Shown here: in pieces, positions 12,165 through 61,689 of the stretch
How positions within the stretch are numbered: the first letter of the stretch is position 1
How the letters are laid out: every line of letters begins with the position of its first letter
From: Vespa crabro
Lineage: Eukaryota; Arthropoda; Insecta; Hymenoptera; Vespidae
Direction: 5' to 3'
Length of the DNA stretch: 64,000 bases
Assembly: GCF_910589235.1 (NCBI RefSeq)
Contig: NC_060963.1
Coordinates: forward strand, 7,541,501-7,605,500
Notes under the pieces: model-generated
What the model saw: the letters and a program-made list of their open reading frames with translations, nothing else
What the model was told of the DNA's origin: nothing
Databases searched by the model: none
Made by a program: the position numbers and the translations under genes

Positions 12165-13077
12165 GAAGGTTTTGCAAAATTCTATCCGTGTTTTTAACGT
12201 CGTTCGATGTACGAATGTAAACATGTCCGTACGTAATCGTTTATGTTTGAATTCAAAAAAAAAATTATCATTCGATAAATTCGACTATTTAAATTTTCAA
12301 CGCGTTTCATATTTTCAATACATGTGTATCTAATTTGGTCGAAACTCGATAACGATCCATTAATTTATTTTTCACGTATGTAAGCTCGAATCGAGTTTAG
12401 TTGTAGATAATATATATGTGTATATGTATATATACAAAACGAGTCACGATCGATTTGAATTATGGAATTTTTGAATTATTTTATCTATGGATTTTGTTTC
12501 GCTTGAAAATTGAATTCGTGGTTTGGTCTTCGTCCTTTTTTCTTTTCTTTTCTTTTTTTCATTTTTTTTTTATTTCCTTCGAAATTCGAGCATTCCTTCG
12601 ATCCTCCAGAATTACTTTGAAATACCTATTCGCTCTCGCCCAATATCAGTAACCCTACGTTATTGTGCATTTTTACGATATTATTACGACGCCTTTAAAC
12701 TTTATTCTGAATGAAAATCTTGGTAATCGATTTTTCGAATTCGTTTGAATAATGCGTTGAATCGTGCGTCGAAAGTCCGAAGTTGGACTCGTACAGATCG
12801 GATTATTAATTGCGTAACGTAGCTAAAGCTATTATATTTAGGCCATCGTTCTTAGCGATACCTTTAACTTTATAATTCACGATCGATCAGACTATAAAAC
12901 TTTGTCCGTACTTCGTCGATATCGTATTCGACGTTGCGAATAATAATTTATAAGCTTGGCAGTGATCGCTTCGAATTTGGTCCGACTGCAACGACGTACG
13001 TATATTTTTTGGCTCATCCTTTCAATTTATCTCACTCGAACGTTTCGATAAAGCGATATTCGAGAGATTGAATTGCT

Positions 13078-13125
13078 TTCTGTTTTTGTTTTTCTTTGTT
13101 TCTTTTTTTCTTTTTTATTATTATT

Positions 13126-13156
<31 letters not shown>

Positions 13157-13162
13157 TTTTTA
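13078..13162. repeat. T-rich tract ending TTTTAG
   Basis: About 85 bp almost entirely T with a few C, G and A. On the minus strand it reads A-rich with several AATAAA-like words, and it lies downstream of the iGluR stop. Confidence 0.7.
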
Positions 13163-13383
13163 GAACAAGTCTACAACAACAAAGTAATAAATAGTAATGT
13201 ATGAATAGTTTTTTCTCATTCTCCTATCAAATATCAATCAATTATCATTGGTTGTTATATAGGTTCGCCTTATCGAACGTTAAAAAACAAACTAAAATAT
13301 TTCGATCGATATGTTTGATTTTATATTCGAACGTTATTCCTTTGTATTATGAGAAACAGGTATTTGTCGAACTAGCGAATGAT

Positions 13384-13389
13384 TTTATT
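13384..13389 (-). terminator. Candidate iGluR poly(A) signal (AATAAA, minus strand)
   Basis: TTTATT on the plus strand, about 500 nt past the proposed iGluR stop at 13890. Other candidates lie in the T-rich tract at 13078-13162. Confidence 0.25.
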
Positions 13390-13784
13390 CTTATCAAGTT
13401 AGATAGTAATTATTAATTCATTTTCTTAATTGACTTTAAATTCTGAATTCGAGAGAAAGATAATGTATCGATGATTTTTAGGGAGAAAGAAAGGAAATAA
13501 AAAAACAAAACTAAAAAAGAAACAAGAACAAAAAAATTGCCTCGAAACATTTCTCTCGAATCGTTTAAAGACGAATACCTGCCTATCGGCGATAACGCGT
13601 CCGGAAACGCATTCATTGACGTAACGTCAGCAGCGGCGATAGCAGCGGCAATAGCAGCGGCAGTAGCAGGGCAGTATCAACAGCAGGCTCACGGAGTCAC
13701 AGAAAAATTTTCGGTCATCCTTAGTTCGGCGCATATCTCGGCGGATTTCATTCGTTTGTTCGTTCATTCCGCCGACTATGTGTG

Positions 13785-13889
13785 CTATAAACACGTCTCC
13801 TTTTGATTGATCACATTGATCACAACGGAGGCTTGAGTTGGCAGCTCCTTTTGGACGGGCACACCTGTAGGCACCTCCTCTAGTATCGG
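13785..13889 (-). other. Open in-frame extension after the iGluR TGA (34 codons)
   Basis: After TGA and a following C, the frame continues PILEEVPTGVPVQKELPTQA, SVVINVINQ, KETCL and TAG (13785-13787). Codons are G-rich at position 1 and GC-rich at position 3, as in coding sequence, and the end ETCL is again a class I PDZ-type ligand. It could be readthrough, an alternative splice product, or chance. Confidence 0.35.
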
Positions 13890-50022
<36,133 letters not shown>

Positions 50023-53000
50023 CTGTAACAGATTCGAAACAAATATTTAATATTGCACAAATTTTATTTTCTATAAAATAAATTTAATTATAAGGCGAAA
50101 AACAATTAGAGCATAGAAGAATCAAAAACAACTGTCACGTTGTCAGGTTGATATAACGTATTGCTTCATTTACTTTATATATTAGACACTGATACTACTC
50201 GTAGTATATGTGCGTACATGCACACATACACTTTTATATATATATATATATTGCTACATTACCATCTTCCTTTAACTTCAATTAATGATTTTACCATTGC
50301 ACAAGTAGATGGAGAACCAGTTTTAATTAAATTCGAATAATTACCGTACCTGGTGTCATGCTTTTCGCTTAAGAAATTGCGTCGTTTAAGGAGTTACTAT
50401 CGTTGAAGGAAAAGCGAAGAAACTTTCGGAACTGAAGGCTATGAAAGATTATTAAATAAAATGATTTTTATTTTAATAAATATATTTTTGCAAATTTTTT
50501 TCTACAAGTTCATCGCGCATCATTACAAATCTGTATTATCGTTACAAGTTTGTCTTATTAAAATAAATATTTGTTCATAATCAATAAATATTATTCAATA
50601 CCATAATTATTCAATACCATAATTGGATTCATAACATATTTATTCCACAATTTTCAGCCTTGTTAATTATTCCAATATTATGACATCACGAAATATAATT
50701 TTTTTCTGATAACTGGTTTTATTCGTTTTCATTTCAAAATGGTCCTAGTTATTCGAAGGTTATTACTCGTACTTTCTAGCCAATCGTAATCAAGTTCATT
50801 TGATAAGAGTAATATAAAATGAAACTTATCCGAATGAAATTTAATTGATACGACGATAACTGAAATTATGTTATGTTCTTGATTAGGGGTTTGGATAAGT
50901 TCCTTCGTGAAAAACGAAACTTCATCTTCTTCGGAGGTAAAACTTTCTTAAGAGTTAATTCACCGAAAGAACGAATCAATCTTCGTTCTTCGTTGGTATC
51001 GCTTCGAACGATAATTAAATGAAATTAATTAATCAACTTTTTAAGAGATAAACTTATTGGTATTCTACTTGTTACTTATTTTTCGAATATAATTATCTTC
51101 TTATCGTAAAATATAAAGATCTTGTTTAGAAGAATACCAGATGACATACATATATATAAAATTATATCAATCAAATATATAATATATATATATTATAGGA
51201 CACATTGATATTATAGAATGATACGACTGTTCGTGACATCATACATAAGTACATCCATTGTATAATTATACGATAAATCACCTTTACATTGCTATGTATA
51301 TCTAATTATAATAGCCGCATGTGAGTGGCTATAAATCAAACTGGGTAAGCATTTCTCAAAACGATGCATTACTCGCACATATCTATATTTATCGGCATAA
51401 CAAATCCCTTAATTATCTTCTCAGATATAACCATTAACGAGATATGATACATTGTGATAATAATTATATACTCGAAAGAAAATGATAAAAGTTTTTCACG
51501 ACTATTATCAAATGAAAGCCTACGGTAACTCCGTTGTTCGTACTAAACGTTGAATCGAACGAAAGACGTAACCGTTAAATCGATTCCCTAGAGATAGAAC
51601 TAGGAATCCGTATTTCTCTCTCGCATTCGTTCTTTTTTTATCTTTCTTCTCTCATATTCGACGCACGATAGGAATATGCTTCGTCCCACGTATCGGCACT
51701 TATCTTCGAATTCGCATTAAGATTCGAATAGGGATATACGCGTTTCTAGTTTATCGAGATTTCAGCTTACCCTTAGGTACGATCAAATGCTATTTTATTC
51801 CAATCATTTATTCGTTAATTATGTATATGTTACAATATTTTTACGAACATGATCAATCTTCTTTTTTTAGAATCGATTTATATTTAAATAACAAAATACA
51901 TTCAAACAACTTTTTTTTCTTTTTTTTTTCTTTTTTGACAATTAAACATTTATCAAACATACAACATTTATATAAGATATTTTTTTTATACTATCATTAA
52001 TACAACTCCAAGGATAAATATTTTTCCATGAATAAAGCTAATTCGCAGAATTGTGTTACAAGGATTGAATTGTAAACGATTGAGAGTAGTACGAGAATGG
52101 AATCGAATTTATTGAGATTCCAAAGACTCGATAAAGATTCCCACGTTGAAAAGCTTTACTACTATTCTTCTCGAACATGACAAAAGAACTTCTTTATATA
52201 CATACATATGTGACATACTTCTCTCTATTGTAGTATCGAATCATCCAAAGACGAGTAAATTGAAAAATTCGAGACGTATATATCTCGTGGAAAATCTCGG
52301 TAAGCTCTTGAAAGCTACTGCATTTTTTGCATCTATTTATAACTTGTTTAAATATCAAATTTATTAATTATTACATTATGAAAAAGGTCAGAATAATACA
52401 TTGTGAAGGTGTTCTATGAAAAAAAATTTTTTTTTTTTCTTATTTTAATCTATTTTTTTTCTTATTTTAATATGAATAAAACTTCGTAAAAAAAAAGGAA
52501 GAAAAAAGAGAATCGAAAAGGACTGAAGAGTAGACGATTCTCTCCTTTTCCTTTCAAGAGAACGTTCCAAAGTAAATCGCGACAATTCTTTCCCTTGGAG
52601 ACACCTAAACGCAAATCGTTATTGAAATCGAGTGTCGTGACTAGATAAAGAAAGATGAAGTCACGAATACTAGGTGTTGTCGTCCGAGTTTAGGTCGTTT
52701 CAAAAGACGAAGGTCGGTCCTTAGAGATCGGAGGGTTCCGCATCGATTTCTCCAAATGCGAATACTTTTGCTACTTTTCCTGTCCCATTATAGAGAATCT
52801 ATCTTATTTTTTTTTCTTCACACTTTTTTTCTCGAAGATAGCTGTCGATATCGTTGAACGATCGTCGATAAAACTTTATAATCAAAAATCGTTGTAGTCG
52901 ATTATAGAAAACTTTCGGTTACCTATCTGTCGTCTTTCGAACATTTAATCATCTTTTATATCTCAAAGAGAATGAGGAAGCATGACGTTACTTCCATCGA

Positions 53001-53731
53001 CCAATTTGTTAAGTTAACAAAGTACATTGTCGCTGTGATTTACGAAGGCCCATCGTTTTGTACGCCCGTTGGTTCCGTCGACGGATAGCCTCCTATTTTT
53101 GCTTGAAAAAGAATTCCCATCTATCCATTTTGTTCAAAGCGTATTCTATAACTAAAAATATTTCGTTATTTTGAAACATCGCACCGTATACTATAGTCGA
53201 GCGTAGTAAATTCGTTACTTGACATTGCTAATTCTCAAATTGAATAATTCTTCTTTCTTTTTCTTTCTTTTTTTCTTTGTTTTACGAACGAGCTCGACAA
53301 CAAATTTGGAATCGTATTTTTTACTTTTATTTTCTTATCGTCAGTCTTTCAATTTAATTAAGAACGAAACCGTAAATTCGTAAGGTAACCGAATAAACAA
53401 GCCACTGACGAAATGTCATTCGCAGTTGCAATGAACTTCAGGAAAGACCATTCAAACGAGACTTGGTTTTCATCCAACGGAGCTTTATGTAAAGTTTACC
53501 GATCGTTCGAACATCTTCGTACTTTGTTCTATCTTCCCTTGAATTTCAGAATGTTCAATGAATCCTAACTTTAAATCAGATTATTGAAATCTAAGAAATA
53601 AAGTAATTACGATCGTTTGGATATATCATTTCTTCGATCTTTGTCCATGTTTAATATTTTCGTTGATCGTATGTTATTTTGTACTATTTTCAAGAATAAT
53701 TAATTACTTTGACAATGATATTTTTTGCTCG

Positions 53732-53766
<35 letters not shown>

Positions 53767-56700
53767 AAGAGATGAGAGAATATAATTAATCACTGCTATC
53801 ACGCAATTTCGGTATCTTTATGCGATATGAAATAAATCACGTCAGCAGATGTTCTTAAAGTTTCGGTCTTTAGAATTTCTTCGACGATTTCGACGTAATT
53901 GGTAAAGCAACTATCTATTGTATCTTTAGAGAAGCTTGTCGATTCTGTCGACGCCACCCCTTATATAAGATGCACGCACCAGAATCAAGAAGATTGAACC
54001 AAGCAAATAGACCATTGTTTCAGCTTGATCCATACCGATCGTATCGTTTGTTCACATACTATCCTTGATATCGCACGAGCCGAACAACAAACATTTTCTC
54101 AGACAACTGCTACGGGAGAAGGGGGAGGGAGAACATATGATATTGAATAAAACAATATTGCCAATCCAAAGATTATATATTGTATAGAATGTTTGTCACT
54201 TTTTCTGCAAAATAAAATTTATTCATTTTATTACGTTATTTATTGTGTTTAGAAATATTAATAATACATCATAGCAATTGACAATATAGATAATGCTAAA
54301 AGATGAAAGACGAGTAAAGAATGAAACGTATAAATTTTGATATTGAAAATATTCCAAGCAAATCTATAAATTGATTTTTGATAGAGAAAATTCATTTCTT
54401 CATTCGAAATTAATTCATTCGATCGATGTCAAAGCTGAAATATATGTAATGGATCTTCTTATGATGAGAAAGAAAAGCATCGACGATTTTACATTAACGA
54501 TTTTCATACTCTCGCGTATCATTTCTTTAGATTGCTTCACATTCTCTAGCTTTTTTCGCAATATAACGTCGCATCACATCAATAATCTCGATAGTAAATG
54601 CAATTTTAAAATGGAGGAAATATATGTAGACATATATAGAAAAATATTTATATTTGCATAGCTCTTTGAACAAATAGCGTAATATTCGTTATGATTTTTT
54701 CGTCACTTCGGATAATGCGACAAAAAAATGTCTAAAATAAAAAGTTATCGGTACTTGATCGTCAATGAATTACAACAAATATAAAAGTTGGAAAACAAAT
54801 TATTTTTATCAATAAAAAATCGAGGTCACCTTTTTTAGTGGCACCATATAACTTTATTTACGCGGTATTGTAGATCGCATTAATAAAAATTCAATGATGT
54901 AAGATGAATATACATTTCTTTAATAACTTTTTGAGAATATAATTTAATGTTTATATTCAGTGACAAAGTATTCCTGAATAACATTGGCTTTTGAATTACG
55001 CGTATGTAAATTAAGCGTTAATAAATTACATTAAAAATGAATTTTTCAATAAGTTACTGAATAAATGTATCTTTGTCCTACGATGATTCTACAGCATTAA
55101 ATCTATCTCAATATCACATATAATACTGTTAAATAGAAAATGTTATATCTGTGGGATTCCGTTATTAATGTTTAGTTAGATCGCGTTCTTTTTTGAGCTC
55201 AATCGCGCATTGTTTGACGTCGAGTGGCATTGTGATAATGAAGAATCATTTGTTTTTCTGATATAGATGTGTCTGCATGCGTGCCTATGTATATCTGTAT
55301 GTGTGCGTATGTGTGTGTATGTGTGGGTGTATGGATGGATTACCTCACGCATAGAGAAGAGAGCAAGTAATGAGTTAATAATTTTCTAAATCTAATCTTC
55401 TCTGTTATAATAGTTACTTTTTAAAAATATATATTTATTTTTTCTTTTTTCCACTTAAATCTATTATCCCAGTATACGGTGTATATTATTACATTTAAAA
55501 AGAAAAAATATAAGTGATCTCGATTTCTTATTGAAGAAATACTTTTCTTTTTTTATATAACTTTTATTTTTTTAATTCGTTCATGCGATCGAGCGATTGA
55601 TGAGTTTTTATTTAAAGTATTTTTTGTCACACTATCATGTGTAAATGCCTCAGTATATATAATAATAAAAAGTAATAAATATAATCGTGTAATTTGAGAC
55701 GAATCGGAAAAATGAATATCATATAAAGTTATATAAAATAATCTGTTATATAAAAAAGTAAATTAAGATTTTTATTGGAAATTCAATTGAGATATGGATT
55801 ATACGTAATCATAGAAAATATCGTTGCATATTTTCTACTGAAATTTTCTTCCGAGAAATATCGAACATATATAATAAATAATGGCTAAATAACAAAGGAA
55901 ATTTATTCGATAAATTTATTCGTTTTCGCTATGTATTCTAATAATTTTCGATGTAATTCGAATATGATATTGAATAATATCCGTGTTGTATACTAAAAGT
56001 TTTTGATATACAAAATCATTCACTGTGATTTAAAGATGACGAAGGATATATTTTTTACCAGTTAACGATCAAAATCGAGTAAAAGAAACTTTCGGTATAA
56101 TATTCGAAAGCTAAGCTAATTTTTATATATCGTTAATGAAATATAAATGAACAAAGGATACAAAAAAAAAATTAATAACATCAAGATGATAGAAGGGAGA
56201 AGGAAGATGTTAGACGTCAAGAGTGACGATGAAAGCGTTCATGGAAATAATAGGACAGTAAGTCTCGCATATTCGGGTGAGGAGTTGAATTATCGTAGCT
56301 CGAAGGACATTTCATCCCCCGAGGGAAATACGAGCGGCCGGATGCAACCGGAACCGATAATGTTCGGGTGTTGGGCAAATGCCCGACTAGATACATTGTG
56401 CGACTAACGTTCTCCTCCTCTCCACCCCGTTTTCCTCAACCTCCTTCGGCATATCGCCATGTGAGGCTCGTTCTCGAATCTCGTTCGTTACGCTCGCAGC
56501 TCTGTCGGTCCATTGCCAGAGATTAATGACTAATTATGCTACAATGACAGCTGTGAAACATTGAAGCTTTCAATCAAAGGTTAATAAATTTTTTTTAAAT
56601 TTTCGTATTTATTTGATGTAAAGGAGATGTAAACTGCACTTAGAAAGGAGCATTAGAAGTAACTAAAGGAAAATGTCGATGGTAGAAAGTAACATGGTCA

Positions 56701-57146
56701 CGAAGACGACGATGAGCATTAACGAGAAAACGAGCACAAAAGTGACGATAAGAAGTTTCTTCGTTGCATCCGAAACTCCTTATTCCGTTTTCGTAATTAC
56801 AAGCACTGTAATTACAATGCTCCCCCGTTACGATTATTGCATCGTTCCAACGATATCTACCTTACTTACTTCTGCATTATACTCTTACTACCTTGCGCTA
56901 ATTATCCGTTATTTCAATGTGTTTTATTAACATCTCCATCGCGATAACCTTCGCCTTCGTCGGTTTACTTTCTAAAAGGAAGATTATTTCTTTTTGTTCT
57001 TTTTTTTCTGTTTTTTTTCTTTCGTTTTACGTTTTACTTACTCACTGTCGATATATACTTATATATCTATTCTTCAATTCTTTAGAAAGTATGTTTTCAA
57101 TAAACTTTAATCTTGATCAATATATATTTTAATCAAAAGAGAACAC

Positions 57147-57149
<3 letters not shown>

Positions 57150-57192
<43 letters not shown>

Positions 57193-57196
57193 GTAT
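57150..57196. repeat. (TA)n microsatellite
   Basis: Near-pure TA run. Confidence 0.92.
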
Positions 57197-58361
57197 ATAT
57201 AATAATACATTGATTGATACAAAGTAAGTAGATATACAATATATTAATACATATATATTGATGAGAAAGAAAAATAAAACTCACATTTACTCCAGAGGTA
57301 GACTCTGGTATTCACTCTACTACGATCTAATTTCTACTGCTGAGATAAACAAAACATAGAGAAAAGATAATGGATCGTATCTATACTATTGAATCTGCCA
57401 TATTGTTCAAATCTATAATGATAAACATGATAATATTCTTACTGTCATTGACTTATCAATATATATCGAAAATTAAATTCAACATGGAAAAATATCGATA
57501 GATATTCATGTTTTTATATTCTCTTTCGTGTTCTTTTAATTGATCGTTTTTTTTTATGTCGTTTATTGTTTTTATTTTTATTTTCGTTCCTTTTGTAGTA
57601 TCATCGACGAAAGAAGAATAAACAAATCGCAGAAATTCGTATGGTAAATCGATCGAAAAAGAATTTCTTTAAAAAGCTTTCGTTTTGTTATAAATACATA
57701 TCTTTCAGCTTTTCCCATATTCATTTAATGTTTTTAAAATTTCATTGTAAATAACCTTTATCATGCTTTTTCGAAAAATTAAAAGCAGCTCAAGATACGA
57801 ATGTACAGAATAGATTCAGTAGATGGATCAAAGGTGGAAAGAAAAATAAAATTTTCAACAAAAGTTTCATCGTTAATAATACACGAGAAACTCGAGTTTT
57901 CCACTGGACTTCGCGTGGTTGGGATATTTACGTTAAAAAAGTTGAAACTCGACGATTCGAGCTTTTCTCGTTTGGTGAAAATTTTTCGGAATCCGTTAGA
58001 AGTTCGCCTTACGGAAAAGAATCGGATATCTCCATTTTCGAGCTGTATTAGGTTAGAAGACTTTTCTTCGATATAAGTAGATTATCTACTGAAAGACGAT
58101 ATAATCCTTCACGCGATGAATCTTAATGACTTTGGAATATTTATTTATTTATTTATTTTTTCTTTTTCTCTAACGAATACGTCCGTGAGAATCTTTGAAA
58201 TCGTTCGCGTCGTAATAAAATGCACTTTTGTTAACGTTCACTGATTCAAATCGAAAAAAAAAATTTTAATGTCGAAGATAAATATCCTTTTAATGCGTTG
58301 TCGTTTGAATAAACATTTATAATCTGAGATTTCAAGTTTACAGCATAGACATATATAAATA

Positions 58362-58365
<4 letters not shown>

Positions 58366-58399
<34 letters not shown>

Positions 58400-58411
58400 A
58401 AAGAGAGAGAA
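58366..58411. repeat. (GA)n microsatellite
   Basis: Mostly pure GA. Confidence 0.92.
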
Positions 58412-60559
58412 TATTTCGAAAAATGTTTCAATAGACATAGAAATTTCAATACATAAAAATAAGAAAGTAATAGATGATCGTTCAATTTTTCACGTTCTTT
58501 TATCGAGAAAAAAAAGTTTATTTTTTTAACATTCATCATTCGCTCGATCGGATCTTTTGATGTAAATGCGAATCAGCGAAAGCGAAAGAACTTCCTATTA
58601 CAGTTTTATTCTTCGAACTTTTAATTCAGATATCTGCGCATATTCACATTCGGACGTGAAGTAATACACAGTAGATGCATTCAGCTAATGTCGAATGGTC
58701 TAATAGCTATCAGGATGTCGACTGACAGAGAACATGAAAGAGTATCTACCAATACTATCTAACCAAAGAGGTGGAAAGGGGAGATAGTCGGCGACGAACA
58801 ACTGCCAAGTTTCAGGATGTTTCTCTCTTTTGATTACATTGCCTATCGTCTGGCTTGAGTTAGTTTCTTATACTTTTAAAGCCAGTATATTTGTGAATGG
58901 AAATAATAGAAACATAAAAAGATCTACCATCTACGTACAATTTTAGGCTATAAGTATAAAAAAGAAAGAAAAAAAAAATATTTCATTCGATAAAATGTTT
59001 TTATATGTACATATAAACGCATAGGCAAATATTTTTCGAGATAGTTATTTATGAAAATTTTCTAGACACATGTGAAGCTTTTAACTCTACGGATGCGTCG
59101 ATTTTGTTCCGAGCGTAAAGTCGAGAAACAAACTTTTGGGAACTCGATATCTTCCTATCATCGAGGATACACTCACATATGGATTTCGCGCGCAATCAGC
59201 GTAAACTCTGCTCGAAAGCTTTTCATAGTTTCGTAGCCCGTCGACTAAGATACCAAAGTTTATCGCCAAGTCGCGAACGCTACGAATTGGCGGGAGTTTT
59301 CGAATCCAAACTTTTCCATGAAATCTTTTGAAACGATAAGACCGAAAAGCCGAAAGCATTCTCTACCTCTCTCCTTTTCTATTCCTTTCGATATAATTAC
59401 TTCTTTCTCTACCATCAAAAGATTAATTTCGAAAGAAGTATCTACCTACCTACCTACCTATCTACGACTGGTATAGAACATCGTTGGAAAGTTTTTCGAG
59501 TAGGCGAGCAGAGTCCGATCGTCTTGAGACTGGATTCATTATCCCGAAGTATTTCGCACCTTGTTTTTTCTTTTCTTTTTTTTCTTTCTTTCTTTCTTTT
59601 TTTTCCGCTTCCTTTATCTAGACTACTTACTACTTTCAACTCTTTGATTTGTTTTCTTTCTCTCGTAAAAAGAAAGAACCGTACGAAGAAACTAATTCGT
59701 TGATTGCTTTCAGGCAGGAGAACAAAAATTGTCCCTTTTACCTTCGTGAACTCTCCCAATCCCTTATTTGTAACTTTGCAAGAGCAAGCTGACTCGGCAA
59801 CAACGGTAACAACGCGGAGGCTCAATTTCAATAAAGAATTCTTTAAAATACGGTAAAGAAAGATCGCTTAGACGAAAATTTAGAAGAGACTCCGACTTAT
59901 CGTCGTTTTTTTCACATAATCCTCATCGCAAATTATTTTTTTTTTTTTATATAAACAACATATTTAGATAGATATTTAGAAACGATGCCAAGTAATTTCG
60001 CTAGGTAACTTTAAAAATTGCGATAGTAAAAGAACTCTCGAACGCGTAACGCATCGTTTTTCATCTTTTATACCGTATTTAACGCGCGCTACTTTCCGCG
60101 CCATTTCTTGGCAACTACGGCTGGCAAGGTCTTTGAGACGCAACCCCCTACTTCGCTTTTCGCCGACCTACCCCACCTTACCTCTTACTCCCTTCTCCTC
60201 TCCCTCCTCCTTTACACGGCCCCTTTCTCTCTATACGTCTTTTGTTCTCGAGTTTTCTTTCCATTTTCTCTCCGATATTCATCTCGCTTATTCTTTTCTT
60301 GAACAATCCTAAACGATTCTCCTTAGAATTATCGCGTTCGTTCGGAAATATTCATTTCAAGGTGACGCTTCGATACGCAAATACTTTTCGACCCGTTGAT
60401 ACGCACACATTCACGCACGCACGCGCCGAATCCATTCCGATCGATGTACGTTCCCGACGCATCACCACCATAATCTCGTCTTTACGCGAAATATCGTCCA
60501 ATAACTATAAGGATTCGCCGATTCATTGTTTCCTTTTTTTTCTTAATATTAATATCGTT

Positions 60560-60596
60560 AAAAGGAATATTTATTTCTCGAATAAATATTCCTTTT
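60560..60596. repeat. Perfect 16-bp inverted repeat, 5-nt loop
   Basis: AAAAGGAATATTTATT (60560-60575) and AATAAATATTCCTTTT (60581-60596) are exact reverse complements around TCTCG. Confidence 0.95.
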
Positions 60597-61035
60597 CTTT
60601 CTTTCTTTTTATTTTCTTTTTTTTTCTTCGATTTCATCGTGCAATTATCGCGTTTTCCTTTTCACAATTCTCACGGTTTTTTTCTTTTTTTCCCTTTTTA
60701 TATTTTTTCCTCTTCTACAACGATTGAAAAATTATTCCTATGTATCGTTATGCATTGAAAAGAAATTCATGTCAAATCTGTTGTGAGTCTTCGCTTGCGT
60801 ACGAACGAATAGAAAAAAGGAAACGAAAAGGGAGAATTCGTACGAGTACTATTACCGCGTAGAGAATAGTTATAGAGAAAAAATCTTGCAGTTCGCAACC
60901 TCGATGTAACTAGGGAAGACGTCGCAAGGGTATAGACGTTGGGGGAAGACGCGACTTTGGCACGTACTCCGTACCCGACATCTCGTTACGTCTTTCAAAG
61001 CTAGAACTGGATATAAAGAAGAGAAATAAGAGAAA

Positions 61036-61118
61036 AGAAAAAGAGAGAGAGAAAGAGAGAGAGAGAGAAAGAGAGAGAAGAAAGAAAAGAAAAGGGAAAG
61101 AGAGAGAAAGAGAGAGGG
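61036..61118. repeat. (GA)n microsatellite
   Basis: GA/GAAA tract. Confidence 0.92.
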
Positions 61119-61635
61119 TCAGAAAAATCCAAGGCTTAGGATAATCGTGAAAATGCTGCTCGCCTTTCGTGACATTTCTCTTCTCTTTCATTGTCCGCTC
61201 GCTCTTTTTGTCTCTTCTTTACCAGCGTTGTTCTACAGTAGACTTCCCTCCTTTTCCTCTTCTTTGTATCTTCGTTTCATCTCGTACTATTATAAGAGCC
61301 TTTCGTATCTCTTTGATCGGTTTAATTTCGAACAGAAGTATATACTTCTACTCCGACGAATCGTGTCGTTACGTCAGCGAGTTCTCGTCCGTTGATTTAA
61401 TTCTATTCTTGATAAAGAATCTTTTTAGATCGTATCTAGTTATATTCAACTTGTTTTTTTTTCTGAAGTAAAAAAGAAAAAAAATTTTCGAATAGGTTGA
61501 TAATTAAACTATAGATGGATAAATTAGACCAAGAGACTTAAAGAGTTAACTTTATTTTTTGTTTCCTATTAGATAAATTCGTTTTCACATTTATTCGAGT
61601 TTCTATGCAAAAAGTAGAATAGACGATTTGTCTTT

Positions 61636-61638
<3 letters not shown>

Positions 61639-61684
<46 letters not shown>

Positions 61685-61689
61685 CTCTT
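61639..61689. repeat. (CT)n microsatellite
   Basis: About 40 bp of pure CT. Confidence 0.94.

Larger units (their letters stand above)
7830..13380. other. Intergenic region between convergent hb and iGluR genes
   Basis: About 5.5 kb of AT-rich DNA with TA tracts (8120-8345, 11727-11783, 11874-11948), a GA tract (10738-10842) and a T-rich tract (13078-13162). No open frame with recognisable protein content. It should contain both genes' 3' ends. Confidence 0.5.

Noticed and set aside
13537..13806. Plus-strand 89-codon frame with a polyalanine run and DEYLPIGDNASG
   Set aside because: No ATG start, no credible acceptor or upstream exon. Overlaps the minus-strand receptor 3' region, which explains the GC richness; kept only as a caution for that region.
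52923..52944. ATG exon reading MFERRQI plus G before GTAACC (minus strand), phase-compatible with iGluR exon A
   Set aside because: No signal peptide and only 22 nt long; the phase match alone is a 1-in-3 event.
56673..56786. Minus-strand hydrophobic stretch (LLIVTFVLVFSLMLIVVF) considered as a signal peptide
   Set aside because: No upstream ATG in frame (a TAA precedes it), and it ends in TAG rather than at a donor.
58750..58854. Minus-strand open stretch ending LPFPPLWLDSI plus G before GTAGAT, phase-compatible with iGluR exon A
   Set aside because: Weak donor, no acceptor, no ATG and no resemblance to a receptor N-terminus.
59087..59359. Minus-strand 90-codon frame containing LAINFGILVDGLRNYEK before a GTGAGT donor
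   Set aside because: Good donor and reasonable composition, but no convincing acceptor, start codon or family match.
60108..60727. Two overlapping plus-strand frames (64 and 161 codons)
   Set aside because: Phe/Ser/Leu-rich translations of pyrimidine-rich DNA, without motifs.
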